In this document: positions 37,715-47,300 of the stretch, in pieces
Numbering within the stretch: the stretch's first letter is position 1
Layout of the letters: every line of letters begins with the position of its first letter
Assembly (NCBI GenBank): GCA_023426145.1
Contig: JAFABG010000003.1
Span: 62,001-126,000, forward strand
Direction of reading: 5' to 3'
Length of the DNA: 64,000 nucleotides
From: Bacteroidota bacterium
Lineage (GTDB): Bacteria > Bacteroidota > Bacteroidia > Bacteroidales > Bacteroidaceae
Translations under genes and position numbers: made by a program
The notes under the pieces: model-generated
Database searches by the model: none
Told to the model about the DNA's origin: nothing
What the model saw: the letters and a program-made list of their open reading frames with translations, nothing else

Positions 37715-39154
37715 GTGGGAATGAAAAGTTCAATAGTAAAAAAAAGTACAGTGCTAGCCAGTTTTTTGCTTGCTGCCTGCTTTTCAATGCATGCAGAAGT
37801 TAAACTGCCTGCTATTTTCTCTGATGGCATGGTTATGCAACAGCAAACACATGCTAACCTTTGGGGAACAGCAACACCAAACAAAAAAGTAACAGTTAGT
37901 ACTAGTTGGAATAGTAAACAATATTCTGTTACATCAGATAAGAAGGGAGCATGGAAACTTTCTGTTTTAACTCCAAAGGCAGGTGGCCCTTATTCTATCG
38001 TTTTTGATGATGGAACTAAAAAAACGCTTAACAATATTTTAATTGGCGAATTATGGCTTTGTTCAGGGCAAAGTAATATGGAAATGCCAATGAAAGGTTT
38101 TAAAAACCAACCTGTTGAGGATGCAAATATGGATGTTCTTCACAGCAGTAATTCCAAAATACGATTGTTTACAGTTAAACGTAATTCAACATTTACACCT
38201 CAAAATGATGTCGTTGGATCATGGAAAGAAGCTAATCCGGTTAGCGTTCGTGATTTCAGCGCCACAGCATATTATTTTGGACGTTTAGTCAATGAAATAT
38301 TAGATGTTCCTGTAGGCTTGGTTGTTGCTGCTTGGGGTGGATCAGCATGTGAAGCATGGATGACAGCTGATTGGTTGAAAGCTTTTCCTGACGCTAAAAT
38401 TCCACAATCTGAGGAAGATATAAAATCGAAAAATAGAACTCCGACTGTATTATATAATGGTATGCTCCATCCACTTATTGGGATGACAATGAAGGGTGTG
38501 ATCTGGTATCAAGGAGAAGATAACTGGAATAGAGCACACACTTATGCAGATATGTTTGCTACACTTATTAATGGTTGGCGTGCTGAATGGAAACAAGGCG
38601 ATTTTCCTTTCTACTACTGCCAGATTGCACCTTACGACTACGGGATTATTACAGAAAAAGGCAAAGAAATAATCAATTCTGCTTATTTACGTGAAGCCCA
38701 AGCTCAAGTTGAACATCGAGTAGTCAATAGCGGTATGGCTGTTTTACTTGATGCAGGAATGGAAAAAGGTATTCACCCAGCAAAAAAACGAGTAGCTGGT
38801 GAACGCTTAGGTTTGCTTGCTCTGACAAAAACATATGGTGTTGAAGGTGTAAACGGTGAAAGTCCATACTATAAAAGTATGGAGATTCAAAATGATACCA
38901 TAGTTGTTAGTTTTGAACGTGCTGGGATGTGGATAAGTGGAGTAAATTGTTTTGAATCTAAGAATTTTGAAGTAGCGGGGACTGACAAAGTCTTCTATCC
39001 TGCTAAAGCATGGATTCAGCGCAGTAAGATGATGGTAAAAAGTGAACAAGTACCTCATCCAGTTGCTGTTCGTTACGGATTCAAAAATTATGTTGAAGGG
39101 GATGTCTATTGTGATGGATTACCCTTGGGATCATTCCGCTCAGACGATTGGTAG
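37715..39154 (+). CDS. SGNH acetylesterase, sialate O-acetylesterase-like (BT0985-like)
   Basis: A 479-residue exported esterase (signal peptide ending SMHAE). The nucleophile Ser120 lies in CSGQSNMEMP, the typical block I of this family. WGGSACEAWM contributes the oxyanion region. DAGMEKGIHP provides Asp346 and His354 at about the right place for the rest of the triad. A small beta-sandwich (KKVTVSTSWNSKQYSV) precedes the catalytic part, as in sialate O-acetylesterases and CE20 enzymes. RG-II carries O-acetyl groups on chain B sugars, so deacetylation ahead of GH139 and GH2 is a sensible role. 42 bases after GH106. Confidence 0.85.
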   Translation: MGMKSSIVKKSTVLASFLLAACFSMHAEVKLPAIFSDGMVMQQQTHANLWGTATPNKKVTVSTSWNSKQYSVTSDKKGAWKLSVLTPKAGGPYSIVFDDGTKKTLNNILIGELWLCSGQSNMEMPMKGFKNQPVEDANMDVLHSSNSKIRLFTVKRNSTFTPQNDVVGSWKEANPVSVRDFSATAYYFGRLVNEILDVPVGLVVAAWGGSACEAWMTADWLKAFPDAKIPQSEEDIKSKNRTPTVLYNGMLHPLIGMTMKGVIWYQGEDNWNRAHTYADMFATLINGWRAEWKQGDFPFYYCQIAPYDYGIITEKGKEIINSAYLREAQAQVEHRVVNSGMAVLLDAGMEKGIHPAKKRVAGERLGLLALTKTYGVEGVNGESPYYKSMEIQNDTIVVSFERAGMWISGVNCFESKNFEVAGTDKVFYPAKAWIQRSKMMVKSEQVPHPVAVRYGFKNYVEGDVYCDGLPLGSFRSDDW

Positions 39155-39186
39155 AATGTATTCCTAATTTTAAGCAAAATAGAAGT

Positions 39187-41508
39187 ATGAAGAAAATTTT
39201 TCTAATCATAACAATGGTATTGGTTGGCGTGTCGGCTCTTAGGAGCCAACATGCCAATGTTGTTTGGAATAGTCCCAGTAGCAACTCTTCCGAATCGATG
39301 CCTTGCGGTGGTGGAGATGTTGGAATGAATGTTTGGGTAGAAGGGAATGATGTACTATTCTATTTGAGTAGAAGTGGAACATTTGATGAAAGCAATACGC
39401 TATTAAAGCAAGGACGCTTCAGGCTGACTCTTTCTCCTAATCCATTTAATGAAACGAACAACTTCCGACAAGAATTAAAATTGAAAGATGGATATGTTGA
39501 AATCTCTTCTAAAGGAACTACCATTGAAATTTGGTCCGATGTTTATCATCCTGTTGTTCATGTTGAAGTCACCAGTTCAAAACCTTTAGTAAGCGAAATC
39601 TCTTATGAAAATTGGCGTTATAAAGATCGTCCGATTAGAAAAGGTGAAGGACAACAAAGTTCATATAAATGGGCTCCTCCCAAAGGCTCTGTTACTAAAG
39701 CCGACATTGTTACTCCAACAATAAATAGTGATGGGCAAGATGGACTCCTTTTTTATCATCGTAATGATTCATCTACTGTATTTGATGTTGCAGTTAAGCA
39801 ACAAGGATTGGAGAAGGTTAAATCAGAACTCATGAATCCCTTAAGGAACTTAACCTTTGGGGGCTACTTATCTAGCAATAACATCAAATATGTAGGTACT
39901 TCAGACGGCATCTATGCTGGCACTGATTACCGCGCTTGGAAATTTAAATCTAGAAAGAGTACTCGTAAACAACAACTCTACATTGTGCTTCATACTGAGC
40001 AGACACAAAAAGTTGAGCAATGGATAGCAAACTTAAAAGTTAAAAATGAAAGAATAGCACCCCATGGAAAAATCTCTTCTAAACTTCTGACTGAAGATAG
40101 GTATAAAACCCGTACATGGTGGAATGACTTTTGGCAACGCAGTTTTATAGAAGCAGACGGTGGAGCAGAAGAGATAACTCGTAATTATTCTCTTTTTCGA
40201 TATATGTTAGGTTGTAATGCGTACGGCAATACCCCAACAAAGTTTAATGGTGGATTGTTTACTTTTGATCCCTGCTATGTTGACTCAAAACAAGCCTTTA
40301 CTCCTGATTATAGAAAATGGGGAGGGGGCACAATGACCGCACAAAATCAACGTCTTGTTTATTGGCCGATGTTAAAAAGTGGAGATTTCGATATGATGCC
40401 TTCACAGTTTAATTTTTATAATCGAATGCTGAAGAATGCTGAATTAAGAAGTCGTGTATATTGGCAACACGACGGGGCATGTTTTAGCGAACAGATCGAG
40501 AATTTCGGTTTACCTAATCCCGCTGAGTATGGTTTTAAACGTCCTGATTGGTTTGATAAAGGATTAGAATACAATGCTTGGTTAGAATATGAATGGGACA
40601 CCGTACTTGAATTTTGTCAAATGATATTGGAAACCAAAAATTATGCCAATAAAGATATAACTCCATATATACCTTTGATTGAAAGTTCACTCACCTTTTT
40701 TAATGAGCACTATCAAATGCTTGCGTCGCAGAGGGGAAGAAAAGCCTTTGATGGAAATGGGCATTTGATCCTTTTCCCAGGATCAGCCTGTGAAACTTAT
40801 AAGATGACTAATAATGCCACTAGTACAATTGCTGCATTACGTACTGTGTTAGAAACTTATATTAAAGCTTACCCAGATAAGGATGAGAAATGGAGAAAAA
40901 TGTTGGAAACGATTCCACCAATTCCTTTACGATATATAGAAGAGGAGGGGGGAACTAACTTAAAACGCACCATTGCCCCGGCAAAAAGCTGGGAACGTAT
41001 TAATAACGTTGAGACACCTCAACTTTATCCAGTATTCCCTTGGCGTATATATGGAATTGGCAAAGCTGATCTTAAATTAGCTACCGACACTTATTTCTAT
41101 GATCCAGAAGCTGTTAAATTTCGCTCAACTATAGGCTGGAAACAAGATAATATCTGGGCAGCTTGTTTAGGACTAACTCAAGAAGCCCGAACACTGGCTC
41201 TACAAAAAATGTCCGACGGTCCTCACCGTTTTCCTGCATTTTGGGGACCAGGATATGATTGGACGCCTGATCATAATTGGGGAGGTAGTGGTATGATTGG
41301 ATTGCAAGAAATGCTTTTGCAAGTGGATGGAGACAAAATTATGTTATTTCCCGCTTGGCCAAAAGATTGGAATGTTCATTTTAAACTGCATGCTCCAAAT
41401 AATACTACTGTTGAAGCGACTCTACAGAGTGGCGAGGTAAAACAACTCAAGGTTACCCCTCAAGATCGAAAGAAAGATGTAATAATAATGATAGATAGAC
41501 ATGAATAA
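39187..41508 (+). CDS. DUF5703-type glycosidase, GH139-like (2-O-methyl-L-fucosidase candidate, BT0984-like)
   Basis: A 773-residue exported protein. ATG 39,187 is chosen because a signal peptide (MKKIFLIITMVLVGVSALRSQ) begins there; the ATG at 39,148 lies inside the preceding gene. The N-terminal part (NSSESMPCGGGDVGMNVWVEGNDVLFYLS, about 15-50) is the usual start of this family. An (alpha/alpha)6 barrel with EWDTVLEFCQMILET, NNATSTIAALRTVLE and GYDWTPDHNWGGSGMIGLQEML follows, with general likeness to GH95. Gene order points to BT0984, reported as GH139 acting on 2-O-methyl-alpha-L-fucose of chain B. The family call relies partly on context. It overlaps the next gene by eight bases, indicating coupled translation. 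Confidence 0.75.
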   Translation: MKKIFLIITMVLVGVSALRSQHANVVWNSPSSNSSESMPCGGGDVGMNVWVEGNDVLFYLSRSGTFDESNTLLKQGRFRLTLSPNPFNETNNFRQELKLKDGYVEISSKGTTIEIWSDVYHPVVHVEVTSSKPLVSEISYENWRYKDRPIRKGEGQQSSYKWAPPKGSVTKADIVTPTINSDGQDGLLFYHRNDSSTVFDVAVKQQGLEKVKSELMNPLRNLTFGGYLSSNNIKYVGTSDGIYAGTDYRAWKFKSRKSTRKQQLYIVLHTEQTQKVEQWIANLKVKNERIAPHGKISSKLLTEDRYKTRTWWNDFWQRSFIEADGGAEEITRNYSLFRYMLGCNAYGNTPTKFNGGLFTFDPCYVDSKQAFTPDYRKWGGGTMTAQNQRLVYWPMLKSGDFDMMPSQFNFYNRMLKNAELRSRVYWQHDGACFSEQIENFGLPNPAEYGFKRPDWFDKGLEYNAWLEYEWDTVLEFCQMILETKNYANKDITPYIPLIESSLTFFNEHYQMLASQRGRKAFDGNGHLILFPGSACETYKMTNNATSTIAALRTVLETYIKAYPDKDEKWRKMLETIPPIPLRYIEEEGGTNLKRTIAPAKSWERINNVETPQLYPVFPWRIYGIGKADLKLATDTYFYDPEAVKFRSTIGWKQDNIWAACLGLTQEARTLALQKMSDGPHRFPAFWGPGYDWTPDHNWGGSGMIGLQEMLLQVDGDKIMLFPAWPKDWNVHFKLHAPNNTTVEATLQSGEVKQLKVTPQDRKKDVIIMIDRHE

Positions 41509-44146
41509 AAGAACTTTATTAATTTTATCCGTATTTCTACTGTTGCTTTCCTTATCAGGAAAGGGGCAAAATTTATATCGTCCTGAAACCTCTGTTGCAG
41601 GATTTATTCAGCTTCCCGGTAGTGGACGTCAAGTTTATAACTTTAATCCTGGATGGCGCTTTTTCAGAGGTGATGTTCAAGGTGCAGAAGCTATTGATTT
41701 TGACGATAGCTCTTGGCAGGTTGTATCAACTCCACACACTGTGGAATTAATGCCTGCTGAAGCAAGTGGATGCCGTAATTATCAAGGACCTGCTTGGTAT
41801 CGCAAACACTTTGTAGTCCCTATGCAAACTAAAGGACATCAAGTCCTCCTGCATTTTGAAGCCGCAATGGGTAAACAAGTTCTTTATCTCAATGGCAAGC
41901 GTGTTCAAGAGCATCTGGGAGGATATTTACCATTTACTCTTGATTTAACAGCCAATGGAGTGCAAGCTGGCGATTCATGTGTTTTAGCAGTATTAGTTGA
42001 CAATAGTGATGATAAATCATTTCCTCCAGGAAAGCCACAATATACTTTAGACTTTGCATACCATGGTGGCATCTATCGTGATGTGTGGATGATTGCTAAA
42101 TCTATGATCTCAATCACTGATGCTATTGAATCCCAAACTGTAGCAGGTGGGGGAGTATTTGTACACTTTGATAAAATTAGCGATAAAAGTGCTCAGGTGT
42201 TTGTGAAAACTGAAGTTAATAATAGCTCCTCCCGAGCAGAATCTGTGACTGTAGAAACAACGCTGACTGATGCTTTAGGTACTGTAATTAGACGAGTCTC
42301 AGGAAAACTATCGTTAAGAAGTGGGGAAAAAAGATCTATTGAGCAAAAAATGGAAGTAAAGAACCCTAAGCTTTGGTCTCCAGATCAACCCTATTTATAT
42401 CGTGTACAATCACGGATCAAAAAAGCAGGAAAATCAATTGATGGAGGCATTACCCGTATAGGTATTCGATTAGCTGAATTTCGTGGAAAAGATGGTTTTT
42501 GGTTAAACGGAAAGCCTTTCGGGCAGCTAATAGGTGCAAATCGCCACCAGGACTTTGCTTATGTAGGAAATGCTTTGCCAAATTCTCAGCAATGGCGCGA
42601 TGCAAAGCGTCTACGAGATGCTGGTTGTACTATAATTCGTGTTGCTCATTATCCACAAGATCCCTCATTTATGGATGCTTGCGATGAGATGGGACTTTTC
42701 GTAATAGTGGCGACTCCTGGATGGCAATATTGGAATAAAGATCCCAAGTTTGGAGAGTTGGTACATCAAAACACTCGACAAATGATTAGACGTGACCGTA
42801 ATCATGCGTCCGTTCTAATGTGGGAGCCTATTTTAAATGAGACGCGCTATCCACTCGATTTTGCATTAAAAGCACTTGAAATCACTCATGAAGAGTATCC
42901 CTATCCCGGACGTCCTGTGGCTGCAGCTGATGTACATTCTGCAGGTGTGAAAGAACATTATGATGTAGTATATGGTTGGCCCGGTGATGACGAGAAGGCT
43001 GATAAACCTAAACAATGCATTTTCACCCGCGAATTTGGAGAGAATGTTGACGATTGGTATGCGCATAACAATAATAATCGAGCAAGCCGAAGCTGGGGAG
43101 AACACCCAATGATAGTTCAGGCATTATCTTTAGCTAAAAGCTATGATGAGATGTTCCGCACTACCGGTTTATTTATTGGTGGCGCTCAATGGCATCCATT
43201 CGATCATCAACGTGGCTATCATCCAGATCCATACTGGGGAGGTATTTATGATGCTTTTCGCCAAAAAAAATATGCTTATGAAATGTTTCGTAGCCAGTCG
43301 CCTGCCAGTCTTCAACATCCATTTGCAGAGAGTGGCCCAATGGTATTCATAGCTCACGAAATGACACAATTCTCAGATAATGATGTGGTTGTTTTCAGCA
43401 ATTGCGATTCTGTCCGTCTCTCAATATATGATGGGACAAAATCTTGGGTAATGCCTGTGGTTCATGCCAAGGGGCATATGCCAAACGCTCCAGTAATATT
43501 TAAAAATGTATGGGACTTTTGGGAAGCACGCGGATATAGTTACACGCAGAAGAATTGGCAAAAAGTAAATATGGTAGCGGAAGGTATTATTAATGGGAAA
43601 GTTGTATGTACACAGAAGAAAATGCCTTCTCGCAGATCAACAAAGCTTCGTTTACGTGTAGATTATCAGAAAGTCAATCTAGTAGCAGATGGTTCTGATT
43701 TTATTGTGTTAATAGCTGAAGTCACTGATGATAATGGGAATGTGCGTCGATTAGCCAAAGAAAACATAGTCTTCACAATAGAAGGTGAAGGAGAAATAAT
43801 AGGAGATGCTTCAATTTGTGCAAATCCTCGAGCTGTAGAGTTTGGCTCCGCTCCTCTATTAGTTCGTTCCACAAGGACGGCAGGGATAATAAAAGTAAAA
43901 GCGCATGTGCAATTTGAAGGGATGCAAGCTCCAACTGCTACTGAAATAGAGTTTGAAAGCATTCCTGCAGAATTACCATTCTGCTATGAGGCTAGTACTT
44001 ATAGCTCTAGTGATAAAACTAATTCTTCAATAAAGCTCAATTTACAACCCAAAACTGAAGAGAAAAAACAGATGACGGAAGAAGAAAGAAAACGTGTTCT
44101 TGATGAAGTAGAACGTCAACAAACTGAGTTCGGAACAATTAAATAA
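41501..44146 (+). CDS. GH2 glycosidase (BT0983-like, alpha-L-arabinopyranosidase candidate)
   Basis: An 881-residue exported GH2 enzyme. Signal peptide (SLSGKGQ), jelly-roll (FNPGWRFFRGDVQGAEAIDFDDSSW, YHGGIYRDVWMI), immunoglobulin-like domain and TIM barrel with acid/base Glu447 in ILNETRYP and nucleophile candidate Glu511 in TREFGENVDDW. The C-terminus has two beta domains (VDYQKVNLVADGSDFIVLIAE) and a charged tail (EEKKQMTEEERKRVLDEVERQ) that looks like a short coiled coil. Position after GH139 mirrors BT0983, which I recall as an arabinopyranosidase of chain B. Activity by context only. It ends the site-E unit. Confidence 0.83.
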   Translation: MNKRTLLILSVFLLLLSLSGKGQNLYRPETSVAGFIQLPGSGRQVYNFNPGWRFFRGDVQGAEAIDFDDSSWQVVSTPHTVELMPAEASGCRNYQGPAWYRKHFVVPMQTKGHQVLLHFEAAMGKQVLYLNGKRVQEHLGGYLPFTLDLTANGVQAGDSCVLAVLVDNSDDKSFPPGKPQYTLDFAYHGGIYRDVWMIAKSMISITDAIESQTVAGGGVFVHFDKISDKSAQVFVKTEVNNSSSRAESVTVETTLTDALGTVIRRVSGKLSLRSGEKRSIEQKMEVKNPKLWSPDQPYLYRVQSRIKKAGKSIDGGITRIGIRLAEFRGKDGFWLNGKPFGQLIGANRHQDFAYVGNALPNSQQWRDAKRLRDAGCTIIRVAHYPQDPSFMDACDEMGLFVIVATPGWQYWNKDPKFGELVHQNTRQMIRRDRNHASVLMWEPILNETRYPLDFALKALEITHEEYPYPGRPVAAADVHSAGVKEHYDVVYGWPGDDEKADKPKQCIFTREFGENVDDWYAHNNNNRASRSWGEHPMIVQALSLAKSYDEMFRTTGLFIGGAQWHPFDHQRGYHPDPYWGGIYDAFRQKKYAYEMFRSQSPASLQHPFAESGPMVFIAHEMTQFSDNDVVVFSNCDSVRLSIYDGTKSWVMPVVHAKGHMPNAPVIFKNVWDFWEARGYSYTQKNWQKVNMVAEGIINGKVVCTQKKMPSRRSTKLRLRVDYQKVNLVADGSDFIVLIAEVTDDNGNVRRLAKENIVFTIEGEGEIIGDASICANPRAVEFGSAPLLVRSTRTAGIIKVKAHVQFEGMQAPTATEIEFESIPAELPFCYEASTYSSSDKTNSSIKLNLQPKTEEKKQMTEEERKRVLDEVERQQTEFGTIK

Positions 44147-44167
44147 GTTTTTGTATATATATTAGCT

Positions 44168-44212
44168 AAATATCCTATTGGGAAAATATCTATCCTAATA
44201 GGATATTTAAGT
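44168..44212 (+). terminator. Terminator between GH2 gene and HTCS gene
   Basis: AAATATCCTATT (44,168-44,179) pairs perfectly with AATAGGATATTT (44,197-44,208). The following sequence is only moderately T-rich. Confidence 0.7.
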
Positions 44213-44319
44213 TTTATGATGTATGCAAAATGATAGATTATGCATACAAAATCACCGCTGAATTAATCTTTCAATGAAGATTAGTACATCTTTACTGCTT
44301 TTTATTACCCAAAAAAGAT

Positions 44320-44327
44320 TATCTTTG
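44320..44327 (+). promoter_or_regulatory. Bacteroidetes -7 box of the HTCS gene
   Basis: TATCTTTG matches TAnnTTTG and lies 34 bases before the HTCS start. No good -33 TTTG is seen 19-21 bases upstream. The GAGTACAAA operator motif is absent here, so the sensor is probably made constitutively. Confidence 0.55.
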
Positions 44328-44361
44328 ATGAAAGATTTTTTTCTATATAAAACATAATACG

Positions 44362-47300
44362 ATGAAGAAGTTCTTCTTATTAATATTTTTTATTCTTTGT
44401 ATTTCAGGAACCTCCGTCTTCGCATATCCAAATATGATTGTTGAACATTATACAGCTGAACGCGGACTGCCCAACAATATAGTCAACTGTACATTAAAAG
44501 GACAAGATGGTTTTATCTGGTTCGGAACTTGGTATGGTTTATGTAGCTTTGATGGAACTAAGTTTCGTTCATATGATAACCGTGATGGCTATTATTCGGC
44601 TGATATACCTCCAAGAAAGATTCAGCGAATTGTAGAAGATAAAAATGGTTTTCTTTGGGTTAAAACGATTGATCGAAAGTTGTACTTATTTGATAAAAAA
44701 CATGAAAGTTTTCATGCAGTGTACGATGATGTTAAAGACTATTCTGAAAACATCCAAATAATAAAGATTGAAACTACTGAAGATGGTGATGTACTTCTTT
44801 TGACTAAAGATAAAAGTCTTTTGCGAGCCCATACTGATAAAAATGGCAAGATTACTATTATCCAATTGCACGATTCGCGTCCAAATCTAAATGTTTATGA
44901 TATGCGATTGAAGCACAACGTGTTTTGTGAGACGAACGAATATATTAATTGGATAGGTATGAACTTTCAGATTCTATCCTTGCGAAAGGGAGCAGCGTTG
45001 AAAGATAAACCAGCTGATTTCATTAAACAAAAGATAGCAGCCGATCCTCTGAAATTTACTTGTGCTACTTATAATAATAATTCTCTATGGCTTGGTGATG
45101 CTACAGGGCGTATTTTTAGCATCGATGCTCAGACTGGTGTTGTTAATCGTTATGGAATACCTGAGATTAAACAGCCTATAACAAATATGCAAGTTACTGA
45201 GGATGGTATGGTCTATTTTACCACTATTAATGGTGCTTATGAATATAATATTGGATATAAACAGCTAAACAAACTCTCATTTTCTATATCTGGGAATGAA
45301 GTCGGTAGTATCTTCTTAGACAAATATGATAAAATTTGGTTTCAAGAAGGTAATAAGGCTTTAATTTATTACGATCCATTAAATAAAAGTAGCCATCGGT
45401 TCTCATTCCCAGAACAGAATACAATTGGGAATTTTGAGATGCAAGACGCTGGTGAGCAAGGCATGTTCTTTCTTACACCCGGAGGCGAAATTTTATTATT
45501 TGATAGAGAGAAATTGGAAATGGTCCGCCTAAATCAGCTAAAACCATTCTCTGATGATACTTCTAATAAATTGTTTTTCAACCTTTTATTAGATAAGGAT
45601 GGAGTGCTTTGGCTCGCTTCAACAGGTAGCGGAGTGTATCGTGTCAACTTCCCTAAAAAACAATTTCAATTGCTTAAACAAGTCTCAGCTTCTCCACTTG
45701 ATCTTCAAAAGATCACATCTTGGAACCAAGGAATACGTGCTATTTACCAAGCAAAGAACGGTGATATATGGGTGGGAACTCGTTGGCAGGGAGTTTATCG
45801 CCTTGATCAAAATGGACAAGTGAAGCAGATTTTTACTGATAAAAACTACCTAATGGGAGCTGTTTATCATATTATGGAAGACAAAGATGGTAATCTTTGG
45901 TTTTCCACAAAAGGAAATGGACTGATTAAAGCTACTCCTGATGCTAATTCTCCACAAGGTCTCCGTTTTACCAGATACATGAACGATTTAAAAGACCCCA
46001 ATTCAATAAGCAGTAATGATGTGTATTTTACCTATCAAGATAGCAAAGGAAGAATTTGGGTAGGATCACTTGGTGGAGGATTAAACTTGATAACTGAAGA
46101 GAATGGAGTAACGATATTTAAACACAAATATAACGGGTTAAAGCAATATCCATCTTACGGTCTATATATGGAAGTCCGTACAATGACTGAGGATAAGGAT
46201 GGACGTATTTGGGTCGGAACGATGGATGGACTGATGTCTTTCGATGCTAATTTTAAGGCTTCTGAGGATATCAAATTTGAAACCTATCGCCAAGTTAGCG
46301 ATCGCTCTAATGTAGCTGATAATGATATTTATGTATTATATAAAGATACTAATTCTCAAATATGGGTCAGCGTATTTGGGGGAGGTTTAAATAAGTTAGT
46401 AGGGTACGATCAAAAGAAGCATACACCCATTTTTAAATCTTATGGCTTGCGCGAAGGCATGAATAATGATGTGGTTAAATCAATAATCGAAGATAAAGAT
46501 GGAAACTTATGGTTTACTACTGAAATAGGTTTGTCATGTTTTAATATTGCAACAGAACAATTTCGTAATTACGACAAATATGATGGATTTTTAAATGTGG
46601 AGCTAGAAGAAAGTAGTGCTCTGTTGACATTAGATGGCGATTTATGGTTGGGCTCTAAACAGGGAATTTTAGTGTTTTCTCCAGATAAGTTGGAAACTCA
46701 GCATACAAATTACGACACCCGTATTGTAGACTTTAAAGTTTCTAACCGAGATTTACGCAGTTTACGAGAAAACCCAATTATTAAAGAATCTATTACTTAT
46801 GCAGAATCTATAGAATTAAAGTATAATCAATCTATGTTTACCATAGAGTTTGCAGCATTGAACTTTTATAATCAAAATCGAGTGACTTACCGATACATTC
46901 TCAATGGCTATGAAAAGGAGTGGCATTATAGTGGTAAAAACCGAATAGCTTCTTATACAAATGTTCCTCCAGGTGAATATACCTTTCGTGTAGAATCGAT
47001 AGATGAAGCTAATCCTGAATTGATATCTAGCTGTACCCTGCAAATCACAATTCTTCCCCCATGGTGGTTAAGCTGGTGGGCAATCATTATCTACATTGTT
47101 TTGGGACTTGTTGTTTCGTATTTTGCCATGCGACTTGCTTTCTTTATGATCAGGATGAAAAATGATATTTATATAGAACAACGACTTTCAGAAATGAAAA
47201 TCAAGTTTTTTACTAATATATCTCACGAACTACGAACTCCATTGACGTTAATTAAGGGGCCAATACAAGAACTTAAAGAACGTGAACAACTAACTCCTAA

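Noticed and set aside
44282..44312. Partial match to the operator element before the HTCS gene (TAGTACATC)
   Set aside because: The left box is only partly matched and no CGTC occurs 13 bases later, so I do not count it as a site.
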